NCBI GenBank assembly: GCA_019637225.1
Contig: JAHBWC010000027.1
Coordinates: 1-64,000 of the forward strand
Direction: 5' to 3'
Origin: Labilithrix sp.
GTDB taxonomy: Bacteria > Myxococcota_A > Polyangia > Polyangiales > Polyangiaceae
DNA length: 64,000 nt
The first letter of the stretch is position 1. Each line of letters opens with the position of its first letter. Positions 17,917-26,548 of the stretch are shown piece by piece. The notes below the pieces were generated by a model. It worked only from the letters and a program-made list of their open reading frames with translations. It did not search any database and was not told the DNA's origin. Position numbers and translations under genes: made by a program.

Positions 17917-19152
17917 ATGTCGTTCCGAACCACTCTTCCGCTCTTCGGCTTCCTCCTTGGTCTCACGGCGTTTGCCTGCGTCGGCGACGAGCCGAGCCCG
18001 TCGAACAACGATCCCACCGGCAACGGAACGGGGACGGGCGCCGCGTGCACGACGAACGACCAGTGCGCCGCGGGCACCGAGACCTGCGACACGGCGAGCG
18101 GCAAGTGCGTCGCAGGCGCCGCGGGCGCCGAGATCGGGACGGGCGACGGCTCGCCGGCCTCGGTCACGTTCACCGAGATCTACAGCGCCTCGAAGCGCGC
18201 CGAGCTCGTCGACCTCTCGTTCGCCGAGAAGGACCCGACGCAGCTCTGGGTCATCGGCTACGGCGACAGCACGGTCCACGTCGGCACCGGCGTCAGCGGC
18301 GACGAGAAGGGCACGTGGAAGGAGTACTACGATCCGGCCGCGGTGCACTTCATGTACAAGCCGCCGGCGATCGCGATGGGCGAGAAGGGCCTCTGGGGCA
18401 TCTGCGGCGACAACGACAACGCCCACAACGACCCGCGCCGCGAGCCGAACTACTTCATGGGCCCGGCGCTCTTCACGTCGGACCTCGAGATCTTCACGAC
18501 GCAGAACCAGGCGACCGGCCTGGGCTCGCACTACGACATGCTCCACAACACGTCGTTCTGCCGAGGCATCGCCCACATGGAGGCGAACATCTTCTGGACC
18601 TTCAACGGCCAGCTCGACGCGATCGAGAAGTACAACTTCAACAAGCCCCACGAGCCGGGCGGCGACGATCACTCCGACGGCGAGATCTACCGGTACGTCG
18701 AGGGCCAGGTGAAGGGCGTCGAGGGCGTCTCGAGCCACCTGTTCTACGATCCGTCCGACAAGATGCTCTACATCGCGGACACCGGGAACAAGCGCATCGC
18801 CAAGCTCGACACGACGGCGGGCACGCTCGGCGAGCGCCTCCCGCTCCGCAACGAGCAGCTCAAGAAGAACGGCGTCATGGATGGCGCGACCGTCGAGGAC
18901 GTCGTCCCCGCGGGCACGCTCGAGCAGCCGAGCGGCATCGAGGTCAAGAACGGCCTCATCTACGTCACCGACACGGCGACCGCGACGTTCCACGTCTTCG
19001 ACAAGACGGGCAAGGAGATCCGCAAGCTCGAGACCGGCCTCAAGGCGGGCGCGCTCTCGGGCTTCATCTTCGGCCCCGACGGGAAGATTTACTTCACCGA
19101 TCGGAACCGCGGCAAGGTCGTGCGCATCGATCCGGTGGCCACTCCGGAGTGA
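17917..19152 (+). CDS. Beta-propeller (NHL-like) lipoprotein
   Basis: 411 aa. MSFRTTLPLFGFLLGLTAFAC is a lipoprotein signal. A short Cys-containing module (ACTTNDQCAAGTETCDTASGKC) of the type common in myxobacterial surface lipoproteins is followed by a propeller. Repeats include MLYIADTGNKRIAKLD, GLIYVTDTATATFHVFD and GKIYFTDRNRGKVVRID, each an NHL-like D-x-G/R-N blade. The central part is rich in His, Trp and Tyr (HYDMLHNTSFCRGIAHMEANIFW), unusual for a plain NHL domain, and could be a ligand or metal site. Function unknown, surface location likely. Confidence 0.82.
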   Translation: MSFRTTLPLFGFLLGLTAFACVGDEPSPSNNDPTGNGTGTGAACTTNDQCAAGTETCDTASGKCVAGAAGAEIGTGDGSPASVTFTEIYSASKRAELVDLSFAEKDPTQLWVIGYGDSTVHVGTGVSGDEKGTWKEYYDPAAVHFMYKPPAIAMGEKGLWGICGDNDNAHNDPRREPNYFMGPALFTSDLEIFTTQNQATGLGSHYDMLHNTSFCRGIAHMEANIFWTFNGQLDAIEKYNFNKPHEPGGDDHSDGEIYRYVEGQVKGVEGVSSHLFYDPSDKMLYIADTGNKRIAKLDTTAGTLGERLPLRNEQLKKNGVMDGATVEDVVPAGTLEQPSGIEVKNGLIYVTDTATATFHVFDKTGKEIRKLETGLKAGALSGFIFGPDGKIYFTDRNRGKVVRIDPVATPE

Positions 19153-19207
19153 GCCGGGCCCGGCCGAATCGACCGCGCGACGAGCGCCGAACGCACCGAT
19201 TTTCGAA

Positions 19208-20188
19208 GTGACCGCATCCCCGTCTACGTCCGCTGACGCCGACGTCCTCGTCCTGTTCGAGCACCCGGAGTGGCAGAGGCCGCTCTTCGCGGCGCTCGAG
19301 CGGAAGGGCGTCCGCTACGACACGCTCGACCTGAAGAAGGCCGCGTTCGTCGCGGGCGATCTGCCCCCGGCTCCGATCGTCTTCAACCAGGCGAGCCCGA
19401 GCGCCTACGTGCGCGGCAACGCGCGCGCCGTTCCCCTCGCGCTGTCGTACATGAAGGCGCTCGAGGCGGCCGGGCGAACGGTGCTGAACGGCCACCGCGC
19501 GTTCGCGCTCGAGCTTTCGAAGACCGCGCAGGCGGCGCTGCTCGGGCGCCTCGGGCTCCGGACGCCGCGCTCGATCGTGTTCAACGACGTCGACGCGCTC
19601 GGCGAGCGGCTCGCCGCCGAGAAGGCGTGGCGATGGCCCGCGCTGCTCAAGCCGGAGCAAGGCGGCAGCGGCGCCCGCATCGTCAAGCTCGGGTCGTACG
19701 ACGAGGCGCGCGCCCACGTCGAGGCGACCAAGGGGATCTGGGAGCCCGACGGCGTCCTGCTCCTGCAGGAGTACTTCGAGCACGATCACGAGCACGGCAT
19801 CGTCCGGATGGAGTTCCTCGGCGGCGAGCTGCTCTACGCGATGCGCGTCGTCTCGCACGGCCGTTACAACCTCTGCCCCTCCGAGGCCTGCAACCCCGAG
19901 ACGGGCGACGGGATGTGCGAGATCCCCGCCGCAGAGGCGGCGCCGCCGGTCGAGTTCTACTCGTTCAAGGAGGTCCCCGCGGAGGCCGTCGCCGCGGGCA
20001 AGCGCATCGTCGACGCCGGCGGCATCGACGTCGGCGGCATCGAGTACCTCGAGTCCCACGGCGAGCGCGTCTTCTACGACGTCAACGCGAACTCGAACCT
20101 CCGCGGCCCGATCGCGCGCGAGCACGGCTTCGATCCGTTCGACCGCGTCGCCGAGTGGCTCCGCGCGCGCTCGCTCGCGGCGCGCTGA
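19208..20188 (+). CDS. RimK-like ATP-grasp C-N ligase
   Basis: 326 aa from a GTG at 19208; no ATG is available before the conserved core. ATP-grasp features are ALLKPEQGGSGARIVKL (ATP-binding Lys and Gly-rich loop, about 148-164), LLLQEYFEHDHEHGIVRMEFLGG, and VFYDVNANSNLRGP with the Asp/Asn metal ligands. The N-terminal preATP-grasp part (VLVLFEHPEWQRPLFAALERKG) fits RimK and glutathione-synthetase-like enzymes, which join a carboxylate to an amine. A Cys-rich insert (NLCPSEACNPETGDGMC) lies mid-domain. It is convergent with a LysR gene. Substrate not predictable. Confidence 0.85.
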   Translation: MTASPSTSADADVLVLFEHPEWQRPLFAALERKGVRYDTLDLKKAAFVAGDLPPAPIVFNQASPSAYVRGNARAVPLALSYMKALEAAGRTVLNGHRAFALELSKTAQAALLGRLGLRTPRSIVFNDVDALGERLAAEKAWRWPALLKPEQGGSGARIVKLGSYDEARAHVEATKGIWEPDGVLLLQEYFEHDHEHGIVRMEFLGGELLYAMRVVSHGRYNLCPSEACNPETGDGMCEIPAAEAAPPVEFYSFKEVPAEAVAAGKRIVDAGGIDVGGIEYLESHGERVFYDVNANSNLRGPIAREHGFDPFDRVAEWLRARSLAAR

Positions 20189-20232
20189 GCGCGCTGCGCG
20201 CCGACTGCGTCGCCGAGTGGCTCCGCGCGCGC
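20145..20232 (+). repeat. 26-bp direct repeat at the 3' end of the ATP-grasp gene
   Basis: The 26-bp sequence at 20145-20170, coding for VAEWLRAR near the C-terminus, recurs exactly at 20207-20232 after the stop codon, 62 bp later. This looks like a short segmental duplication of the gene end. Confidence 0.9.
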
Positions 20233-20260
20233 CCTCGCGACGCGCCGACCCACGCGTCCC

Positions 20261-21163
20261 TCAGCAGAGCGGCGTCGCGGCGAGCGCCGCGGCGAGCGCC
20301 TCGAACACGCTCCGTCGCGGATCGTCCGCGCGGATGACGAGGCGGAAGTAGTCGTGGAGCGGCACCGTCTTCGGCAGGACGACGCGCAGGCGCCGGCCGT
20401 CGAGGTCCGGCTGCACCAGGTACCTCGGGAGCACGCCCACCCCCGCGCCCGCGAGCACGCGCTGGCGGATCGCCTCGATGGTGCCGAACCGCGTGAGGCG
20501 CGCGAACGCGAGCGGCGTGGCCTTCGGCGCGTCGCGCCAGTACCGGAACAGGGGCAGGTCCTCGCTGACCTCGATCAGCGTGTGCTTCACCGCGTCCTCG
20601 GGCTTCGCGAACGGCAGGCGATCGAGCAGCGCCGGCGCGCCGACGAACACGTAGTCCTCGCGGTGGAGGCGGAGCGCATCGACCTTCGGATCGGCGAGGC
20701 GCGTCGACGTGATCGCGCAGTCGAGCTGGAGCAGCCGCACGCGGCTGACGAGGTCCGGACCGGAGCCGAAGTAGAGGTGAAGCTCGATCGACGGAAAGAG
20801 CTCCTTCAGGCGATCGATCTGAGGCAAGACCCAGCTCAGCCCGAGCTCGTGGCGCGTGCCGAGGACGATGTCCATCGGCGGCAGCGATCCCGACGGGCTC
20901 ACCGCGCGCGCGCAGTCCTCCATGCCGGCGAGCGCGCGCTCCGCCGCCGGCAGGAGCGCGAGGCCGGCGGTCGACAGGCGAACGCTGCGCGTCGTGCGCA
21001 CGAAGAGCTGCGCGCCGAGCTGATCCTCGAGCTGCTTGATGCGCTGCCCGAACGCCGCCGGCGTGAGCGCCACCGCCCGCGAGGCGGCGCGGAAGTTCAA
21101 GAACTTCGCGGCCGCGCAGAAGCAGCGCAGCGAGTCGACCGACGGGAGGTTCACCGCGCTCAT
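20261..21163 (-). CDS. LysR-family transcriptional regulator
   Basis: 300 aa. The N-terminal winged HTH (SVDSLRCFCAAAKFLNFRAASRAVALTPAAFGQRIKQLEDQLGAQLF, residues 8-56, given here only to mark its extent) is followed by a LysR substrate-binding domain with typical FVGAPALLDRLP and VLAGAGVGVLPRYLV. It is related to GcvA-like regulators. LysR proteins often control a divergent gene. Here the divergent side carries a cobalamin riboswitch and its lipoprotein gene, with only about 75 bp between the LysR start and the riboswitch, so regulation of that promoter is possible but not shown. Confidence 0.92.
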   Translation of the reverse strand: MSAVNLPSVDSLRCFCAAAKFLNFRAASRAVALTPAAFGQRIKQLEDQLGAQLFVRTTRSVRLSTAGLALLPAAERALAGMEDCARAVSPSGSLPPMDIVLGTRHELGLSWVLPQIDRLKELFPSIELHLYFGSGPDLVSRVRLLQLDCAITSTRLADPKVDALRLHREDYVFVGAPALLDRLPFAKPEDAVKHTLIEVSEDLPLFRYWRDAPKATPLAFARLTRFGTIEAIRQRVLAGAGVGVLPRYLVQPDLDGRRLRVVLPKTVPLHDYFRLVIRADDPRRSVFEALAAALAATPLC

Positions 21164-21238
21164 GCTACCTGGCCGCGCGCGCCGGCACAGAGCCCGCGCG
21201 CTTGCGCGCGACGCGACGCGCGGCTAAGGAGGGCCCTT

Positions 21239-21384
21239 CGCACGAGGCGGGAAGTCGGTCGAAATCCGACGCGGTGCCGCCGCTGTAGCCGGGGACTCTC
21301 CTGGAACCACGCCACTCCGGGTCGCGAGACGCGGGGGAAGGCTCCACGAGGGGACGATCCGGAAGCCAGAAGACCTCTCGTGCG
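21239..21384 (+). ncRNA. Cobalamin (B12) riboswitch
   Basis: The element is closed by a perfect 8-bp P1 (CGCACGAG at 21239-21246 with CTCGTGCG at 21377-21384). Inside are GGGAAGTCGG-TCGAAAT-CCGAC, GCCGCCGCTGTAGCC, GCCACTCC, GGGGGAAGGC and the B12 box AGCCAGAAGACC at 21364-21375, in the order of the cobalamin aptamer. The ribosome-binding site of the following gene (GGAAGGAG near 21416) is 32 nt downstream, so control could be translational or by termination. It serves only the lipoprotein gene at 21430, as no transporter or B12 enzyme gene follows directly. Confidence 0.95.
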
Positions 21385-21429
21385 GTCTCTCTCCCCCACT
21401 CCGCGCGAGCCACGCGGAAGGAGCGGTCG

Positions 21430-22233
21430 ATGTTCCCGACGTCCATTCGTGCATCTCGCCTCGCGGTCGTCCTGTTCACGCTCTCCGGAGGGGCCGCGAG
21501 CCTCGTCGCCTGCGGAGACGACGCGAGCGACGGCGCGCCGGCCCGCCCGACGATCTCGCTCGGCGACGCCGGCTACGTCGACGCCGCCGAGCCCGACGCG
21601 TCGAAGCCGCGCGTCGACGGAGGCTTCGAGGGCCCCGACGGCGGCGTCATCCGCGCCGATCGCTTCGTCACCGACGTCGTGAGCTTCACGCCCGGACCGT
21701 GCGCCGGCTTCGGCGCCGCCCAGATGCCGGACGTCGTCCTCGGCCCGCCCGTCGGAGCCGGCGACCTCGCCGGGAGCCTCGACGTCGTCTCGCTCGGCGT
21801 CGACGGCGAGATCGTGCTCTCGTTCGGCGCGAACGCGATCGTCGACGGCCCCGGCGCCGACTTCATCGTCTTCGAGAACGCGTTCTACGCCGGGGGCAAC
21901 CCGTCGCAGCCGGCCGCCGATCCCGGCGAGGTGAGCGTCAGCGAGGACGGCGTGACGTGGGAGACGTACGAGTGCACGCCGGGCGCCGCCGCGCCCTACG
22001 GCAAGTGCGCCGGATGGCACTCGGTCCACTCGGCGCCGGGCAACGGCATCTCGCCCGTCGATCCGGCGACCGCCGGGGGCGAAGCCTACGACCTCGCCGA
22101 GCTCGGGCTGACGCGCGCGCGCTTCGTCCGCATCCGCGACAAGTCGACGGCGGCGTGCGAAGGGACGCCGAAGCCCAACAGCGCCGGCTTCGACCTCGAC
22201 GCGATCGCGATCGTCCACGCCGAGACGCCGTGA
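21430..22233 (+). CDS. Cobalamin-riboswitch-controlled surface lipoprotein
   Basis: 267 aa. Signal peptide MFPTSIRASRLAVVLFTLSG ends in Leu-Val-Ala-Cys. A 50-residue Asp/Pro-rich linker follows, then a beta-sandwich-like domain: DVVSLGVDGEIVLSFGANAI, GADFIVFENAFY, GEVSVSEDGVTWETYEC, LGLTRARFVRIRDKS and GFDLDAIAIVH. These blocks resemble the discoidin/cell-surface-protein domain seen in lipoproteins near B12 uptake genes in other phyla. Control by the riboswitch implies expression under B12 shortage. A role in capturing or handling corrinoids at the surface is inferred. No TonB receptor is adjacent. Confidence 0.85.
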   Translation: MFPTSIRASRLAVVLFTLSGGAASLVACGDDASDGAPARPTISLGDAGYVDAAEPDASKPRVDGGFEGPDGGVIRADRFVTDVVSFTPGPCAGFGAAQMPDVVLGPPVGAGDLAGSLDVVSLGVDGEIVLSFGANAIVDGPGADFIVFENAFYAGGNPSQPAADPGEVSVSEDGVTWETYECTPGAAAPYGKCAGWHSVHSAPGNGISPVDPATAGGEAYDLAELGLTRARFVRIRDKSTAACEGTPKPNSAGFDLDAIAIVHAETP

Positions 22234-22524
22234 GGCGCGACGGGGGTGTAAGCCGCCGCCAGGCCGCGCGTTCGATCGAGCACACGTGCGCGACGATCCG
22301 CGAGACATCCCAGCCGTGACGTCCGACGCGCGCTCGGACCAAGCGCGTGCGTACGGAGTGCCTGACATCGCAGGCGAAAATCAGACGCGTCGAATCGCGC
22401 CGTGATTCGTCCAACGAAAGGACGACTACCTCGTGCCCGTCTCATTACCCTTCCTCAATCCGGCCCATCTCGGGGTATGCTCCCGCTTCCTCGAGATTCG
22501 GGACCGAAACCAAGGAGCCCTGCC

Positions 22525-23253
22525 GTGAATCGAACCGGCCTTGTGTCCGTGCTTGCCGTCTCCTCTGTCATGATGACGCTCATCGCGGGATGCGGCGGCA
22601 GCGACCCGCCGCCCGCGCAGCAGCCGCAGGCCTACAACGGCCAGTACCCGCAGCAGCAGCCCGGCTACCCGCAGCAGCAGCCCGGTTACCCGCAGCAGCA
22701 GCCTGGCTACCCGCAGCAGCAGCCCGGCTACCCGCAGCAGCAGCCCGGACCGCAGCCCGGCCAGGACCCCAACGCGCAGCCGAACGGCGGTGGTTTCCAG
22801 ATCCCGGGCCTGCCCGGCCAGCAGCCCGCGGCGAGCGGCGGCGGCTCGGCGCAGGCGCTGGACCCGAACCTCGCGCAGCTCGCGGTCGCTCCGCTCACGG
22901 TCTTCGCCAACACCGAGGCGCCGGGCATGACGAAGGAAGGCGCGACGATCGCCGGCAACTTCCAGGAGGGGCAGACGCTCGAGAGCGCGTTCACGTTCCA
23001 GCCGGGCAAGTGCTACACCGTGGTCGCGGTCGGCGCGGGCATCCAGAACATCGACATCGAGATGCAGTACGTGACGCCGCTCCCCGGCATCGCGCCGAGC
23101 ATCGCGAAGGACAGCCAGACCGGCGCGCAGGCGTCGATCGGCGGCAAGGGCAACTGCCTGAAGCCGATCAGCCCCTTCCCGGCCAACGCGAAGTTCATCG
23201 TCCGCGCGGCCAAGGGCGCGGGCGTCGCAGCGGCGCAGCTCTACGTCAAGTAG
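22525..23253 (+). CDS. Lipoprotein with GYPQQQP repeats
   Basis: 242 aa from a GTG at 22525 with AAGGAG seven bases upstream. Signal MTLIAGC-type lipobox (VLAVSSVMMTLIAGC). A Gln/Pro/Tyr-rich repeat of five heptads (PGYPQQQ) follows, then a Gly-rich stretch, and a compact C-terminal domain (about 115-242) with two Cys (GKCYTVVAVGAG, GKGNCLKPISPF) that could form a disulfide. The C-terminal domain recurs in myxobacterial lipoproteins of unknown role. An upstream in-frame ATG at 22402 gives no signal peptide and is rejected. Confidence 0.83.
   Translation: MNRTGLVSVLAVSSVMMTLIAGCGGSDPPPAQQPQAYNGQYPQQQPGYPQQQPGYPQQQPGYPQQQPGYPQQQPGPQPGQDPNAQPNGGGFQIPGLPGQQPAASGGGSAQALDPNLAQLAVAPLTVFANTEAPGMTKEGATIAGNFQEGQTLESAFTFQPGKCYTVVAVGAGIQNIDIEMQYVTPLPGIAPSIAKDSQTGAQASIGGKGNCLKPISPFPANAKFIVRAAKGAGVAAAQLYVK
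22645..22749 (+). repeat. Five 21-bp in-frame tandem repeats
   Basis: Unit TACCCGCAGCAGCAGCCCGGC with one or two silent changes per copy, encoding YPQQQPG. Codon-level divergence without amino-acid change suggests selection on the peptide. Confidence 0.9.
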
Positions 23254-23284
23254 CGGCCAGAGGCCCGACTTCCCATTCCCCCGA

Positions 23285-23323
23285 CGACGGCGTGCGGCTC
23301 CGGCCCACGCCGTCGGCGTTTTG
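23285..23323 (+). terminator. Intrinsic terminator after the GYPQQQP lipoprotein gene
   Basis: A perfect 10-bp stem (CGACGGCGTG / CACGCCGTCG) with an 11-nt loop is followed by GCGTTTT, 32 bp past the stop codon and before serS. Confidence 0.85.
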
Positions 23324-23368
23324 TGGCTTCGACCGCCGAAACGATCGGAGTAGTTTGTCGTCGCCCCC

Positions 23369-24655
23369 ATGCTGGACATCGCCTTCATCCGTCAGAACGC
23401 CGACGTCGTTCGCGCCGCGATCACCAACAAGCGCATCGAGCTCGATCTCGACGCGCTCCTCGCCGCCGACAAGGAGCGCCGCGAGACGATCGCGAAGATC
23501 GAGCTGAAGCGCGCGCGCAAGAACGAGATCGCGCAGCTCATCCCGAAGGCGTCGAAGGACGATCGCCCGCGCCTCATCGAAGAAGGCAAGAGCGTGAAGA
23601 CCGAGCTCGAGGAGCTCGAGCCCGCGCTGACGCAGGCGCAGAAGAGCTTCGACGACCTGATGCTGCGCGTCCCGAGCATCCCGCGCCCCGAGGTCCCGGT
23701 CGGCAAGGGCGAAGAGGACAACGTCGAGATCCGCAAGGTCGGAGCGCCGCGCAAGTTCGACTTCCCTGCCCGCGATCACGTCCAGCTGATGACGCTGCAC
23801 GAGATGGTCGACTGGGAAGGGCCGCGCAAGTTCGCCGGCGCGCGCTCGTACGCCCTGAAGGGCATGGGCGCGCTCCTCGAGGTCGCCGTGACGCGCCTCG
23901 CGCTCGACACGCTCGTCGCGCGCGGGCTCGTGCCGGTGATCCCGCCGGTCATGGTGAAGGAGCGCGCGATGCAGGGCACGGGCTTCTTCCCGCTCGGCGT
24001 CGAGGAGGCTTACTCGATCAGCGCCGACGGCCTCTACCTCGTCGGCACGAGCGAGGTGCCTCTCGTCTCGCTCCACTGCGACGAGACGCTCGACGCCGCC
24101 CAGCTCCCGATCCGCTACGCCGGGATGTCGAACTGCTTCCGCCGCGAGGCGGGGGCGCACGGCAAGGACACGAAGGGCCTCTACCGCGTCCACCAGTTCA
24201 CGAAGATCGAGCAGGTCGTCTTCTGTGTGCCGGACGAGGCCGTCGCCGAGAAGGAGCACTACCAGCTCCTCGGCAACGCCGAGGCGATCCTCGAGAAGCT
24301 CGAGATCCCCTACCGCGTCGCGATCGCGTGCACCGGCGAGATCGGGCTCGGCCAGACGCGCAAGCACGAGGTCGAGTCGTGGATGCCCGGACGCGACGAC
24401 GGCAAGGGCGCCTACAGCGAGACGCACTCGTGCTCGACGCTCGGCGACTTCCAGGCGCGCCGCTCGAACATCCGCGTGCGCATGCCCGACGGCTCGCTCT
24501 CGTACCCCTACACGCTCAACAACACGGCGATCGCGAGCCCGCGGATCTTGATCCCGCTGCTCGAGAACCACCAGCAAGAGGACGGCTCGATCGTCCTGCC
24601 GAAGGCCCTCGTCCCGTACATGAACGGCGTCGAGGTCCTCAAGCCGAAGCGCTGA
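23369..24655 (+). CDS. serS: Serine--tRNA ligase
   Basis: 428 aa, the normal length. The N-terminal coiled coil (about 30-105) binds tRNA-Ser. Class II motif 2 is CFRREAGAHGKDTKGLYRVHQF and motif 3 begins NNTAIASPRILIPLLE, both in the C-terminal catalytic domain. The TSEVPL segment that precedes motif 2 is present. The enzyme charges tRNA-Ser (and tRNA-Sec) in the cytoplasm. The gene appears monocistronic, between a terminator and a convergent gene. Confidence 0.97.
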   Translation: MLDIAFIRQNADVVRAAITNKRIELDLDALLAADKERRETIAKIELKRARKNEIAQLIPKASKDDRPRLIEEGKSVKTELEELEPALTQAQKSFDDLMLRVPSIPRPEVPVGKGEEDNVEIRKVGAPRKFDFPARDHVQLMTLHEMVDWEGPRKFAGARSYALKGMGALLEVAVTRLALDTLVARGLVPVIPPVMVKERAMQGTGFFPLGVEEAYSISADGLYLVGTSEVPLVSLHCDETLDAAQLPIRYAGMSNCFRREAGAHGKDTKGLYRVHQFTKIEQVVFCVPDEAVAEKEHYQLLGNAEAILEKLEIPYRVAIACTGEIGLGQTRKHEVESWMPGRDDGKGAYSETHSCSTLGDFQARRSNIRVRMPDGSLSYPYTLNNTAIASPRILIPLLENHQQEDGSIVLPKALVPYMNGVEVLKPKR

Positions 24656-24697
24656 GCCGGCCTCAGCGCCAGCGCGGGAGCGAAGGCGGCGCGCGAC

Positions 24698-26548
24698 TCA
24701 GCGCCGGCGCGGGAACCAGGGAGCACGGCCGCCACGCGGCGCGGACGACGCCGCGGGTGGCACGCTCTTCGGCGCGCGCACGCGCGGCGTGTCCGCCCGC
24801 CCGACGAGATCGGGGGTCACCTCCGACGCCGACCGCGGCGGCGACTCGTCGACGCTGTCCTGATGGAGCCAGAGGAAGAGCACGAGCGGGATCGCGAACG
24901 ACAGGAGCGCGACGAGCCCGACCAGGAGCCCGTAGCGCGGCTTCTTCCCCGCCCCGTTGAAGTCGAACTCGCGCATGCCCTGCGGGTGCGCGCCGTGCGG
25001 CGGATGAAAGGCCTGCTCCGTGTTCGCGAACGCCGACGGTGGGACGTCGCGGTTCGTGCGCAGATCGCCGAACGCGGGCTGCGCGCCCGAACCGCGCTCG
25101 CCGTGCATCATCGGACCGGCCGCCATCATCGCGTTCTGGCTCGCGTGATCGCCGCTCGGCGCCTCGGCGCGCGCCACGCGGAGCCCGCTGTCCGAGGACG
25201 GCTCGCGGAGGTCGGCGATCGCCGCCGCGCGCGCGCTGCCCGACTGGCCGGCGCCCGACATCACCGGCCGCGCGGCGCGGAGCGAGCCCGACGTGGAGTG
25301 CATCGGCTTCACGGGTGCGTTGAGCATCACCGCCGTCTTGTTGTCCGGCGGCTCGTCATCCTCGATCGCGTCGTCGGGCGACGCGATCACGCGGAGCATG
25401 TTGGTGAGGTGCCCCGGCGCCTGCGCGGTGATGCTCTCCACCTCGTCGGGATCGGACTCGGCGGGCGCGCGCGGCGCATGCTCCTGGCGCTTCGGCTGCG
25501 GCTTCTTCGAGCTGCCTCCACGGTCGTCGATCGTCGGCGGCTGGGCGAGCGCGGCCGGCGCGAGCGGCGCGAGCGCGTTCGGCCGCGTGACCGGCGCCTG
25601 CGCCGTGACGCTGTCATCGTCGTCGTAGCCGGCCAGGACGGGCCCGCGCGTCGTGACGCTCTCCTCGGCGTCGTAGGCGTCCTCGTCCTCCGCGGCGGCG
25701 CTCGCGACGGCGTAGGGCGCGTCCTCGCCCGGACGCCGACCCGCGGCGGGGATCGGCTGCGGAGGCCGTCCGGGCGGCGCCTTCCGCGGCTCGTCCTCCG
25801 GCAAGAGCGCGTGCAACACCGCCGAAGGCGTCTGCGTGGTCACGCTGTCGTCGGGCTCGTCGGCCTCGTGCGCGGGCGGGACGTCGACGGCCTTGCCCGC
25901 GGCGGGCGTCGGCGCCGGAGCGAGGGAAGGCTCGCCCGACGGCGCAGTGACGAGCGTCCGTACCTCGGTCTCGTCGAGCGGCTCGTCCTCCTCGATGGGC
26001 ATCTCGCGGATTTGAACCGCGCCCGGCATCGTGAGGGGCAGCGCCGCGGCCTTGATGCCCATGCGCGGCGCCGTCGCGGTGATGCTCCCGTCGTCCGCGT
26101 CGGCCTCCGTCTCGACCTTCGCGGGCTCGGAGAGCGAAGGCGGCTTCTTCGAGGGGAGCGGCGGCGGCGGCTTCGACGAGACCGGCGGCGGCGGCTTCGA
26201 CGAGACGTCGTGCCCGGCCGCCGGGCGCGTGATCGGCAGCGGCGAGCCGAGCCCGACCGCGGTCGGCCTCTTCGAGGTCATCCGCATCGGCTGCGCCGGC
26301 GGCGCCGGTCGCGGTGGTGTGGGCGGCGCCGGGACGCGCGCGCTCTCCGGTAGCCCGCGAGACGCCGTCCGCACCTTTGGATCGACCGGCTGCTGGACGG
26401 TGCGATCCTCTTCGTCGTCCGAGGACGACGCGGAAGGCGGACGGGCAGCGGGCGCCGTCGCGGCGGCGGTCGTGTCGCCATCCGGACCCCCGTCATGATC
26501 CGTCGCCGTCGCCCGCGTGGGGACGTCGTCGTCCGACGTAGCTGCCAC
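24698..26548 (-). CDS. Large disordered single-pass membrane protein with repeated acidic-S(I/V)T motifs
   Basis: 616 aa from a GTG at 26548. Mostly disordered (Ala/Pro/Asp/Ser), with a hydrophobic helix at 540-561 and a basic C-terminal tail. A short motif recurs: GSITATAP (154-161), DSVTTQTP (234-241), ESVTTRGP (297-303), DSVTAQAP (312-319) and ESITAQAP (371-378), each after acidic residues. SSKPPPP is also repeated (116-130). No catalytic domain. The repeated Ser/Thr peptides look like docking or phosphorylation sites for Hanks kinases or FHA domains (inference). Architecture parallels the protein at 1-1347. Confidence 0.78.
   Translation of the reverse strand: MAATSDDDVPTRATATDHDGGPDGDTTAAATAPAARPPSASSSDDEEDRTVQQPVDPKVRTASRGLPESARVPAPPTPPRPAPPAQPMRMTSKRPTAVGLGSPLPITRPAAGHDVSSKPPPPVSSKPPPPLPSKKPPSLSEPAKVETEADADDGSITATAPRMGIKAAALPLTMPGAVQIREMPIEEDEPLDETEVRTLVTAPSGEPSLAPAPTPAAGKAVDVPPAHEADEPDDSVTTQTPSAVLHALLPEDEPRKAPPGRPPQPIPAAGRRPGEDAPYAVASAAAEDEDAYDAEESVTTRGPVLAGYDDDDSVTAQAPVTRPNALAPLAPAALAQPPTIDDRGGSSKKPQPKRQEHAPRAPAESDPDEVESITAQAPGHLTNMLRVIASPDDAIEDDEPPDNKTAVMLNAPVKPMHSTSGSLRAARPVMSGAGQSGSARAAAIADLREPSSDSGLRVARAEAPSGDHASQNAMMAAGPMMHGERGSGAQPAFGDLRTNRDVPPSAFANTEQAFHPPHGAHPQGMREFDFNGAGKKPRYGLLVGLVALLSFAIPLVLFLWLHQDSVDESPPRSASEVTPDLVGRADTPRVRAPKSVPPAASSAPRGGRAPWFPRRR

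Noticed and set aside
22645-22749. CRISPR-like 21-bp repeats
   Set aside because: In frame with the lipoprotein gene and encoding a YPQQQPG heptad.
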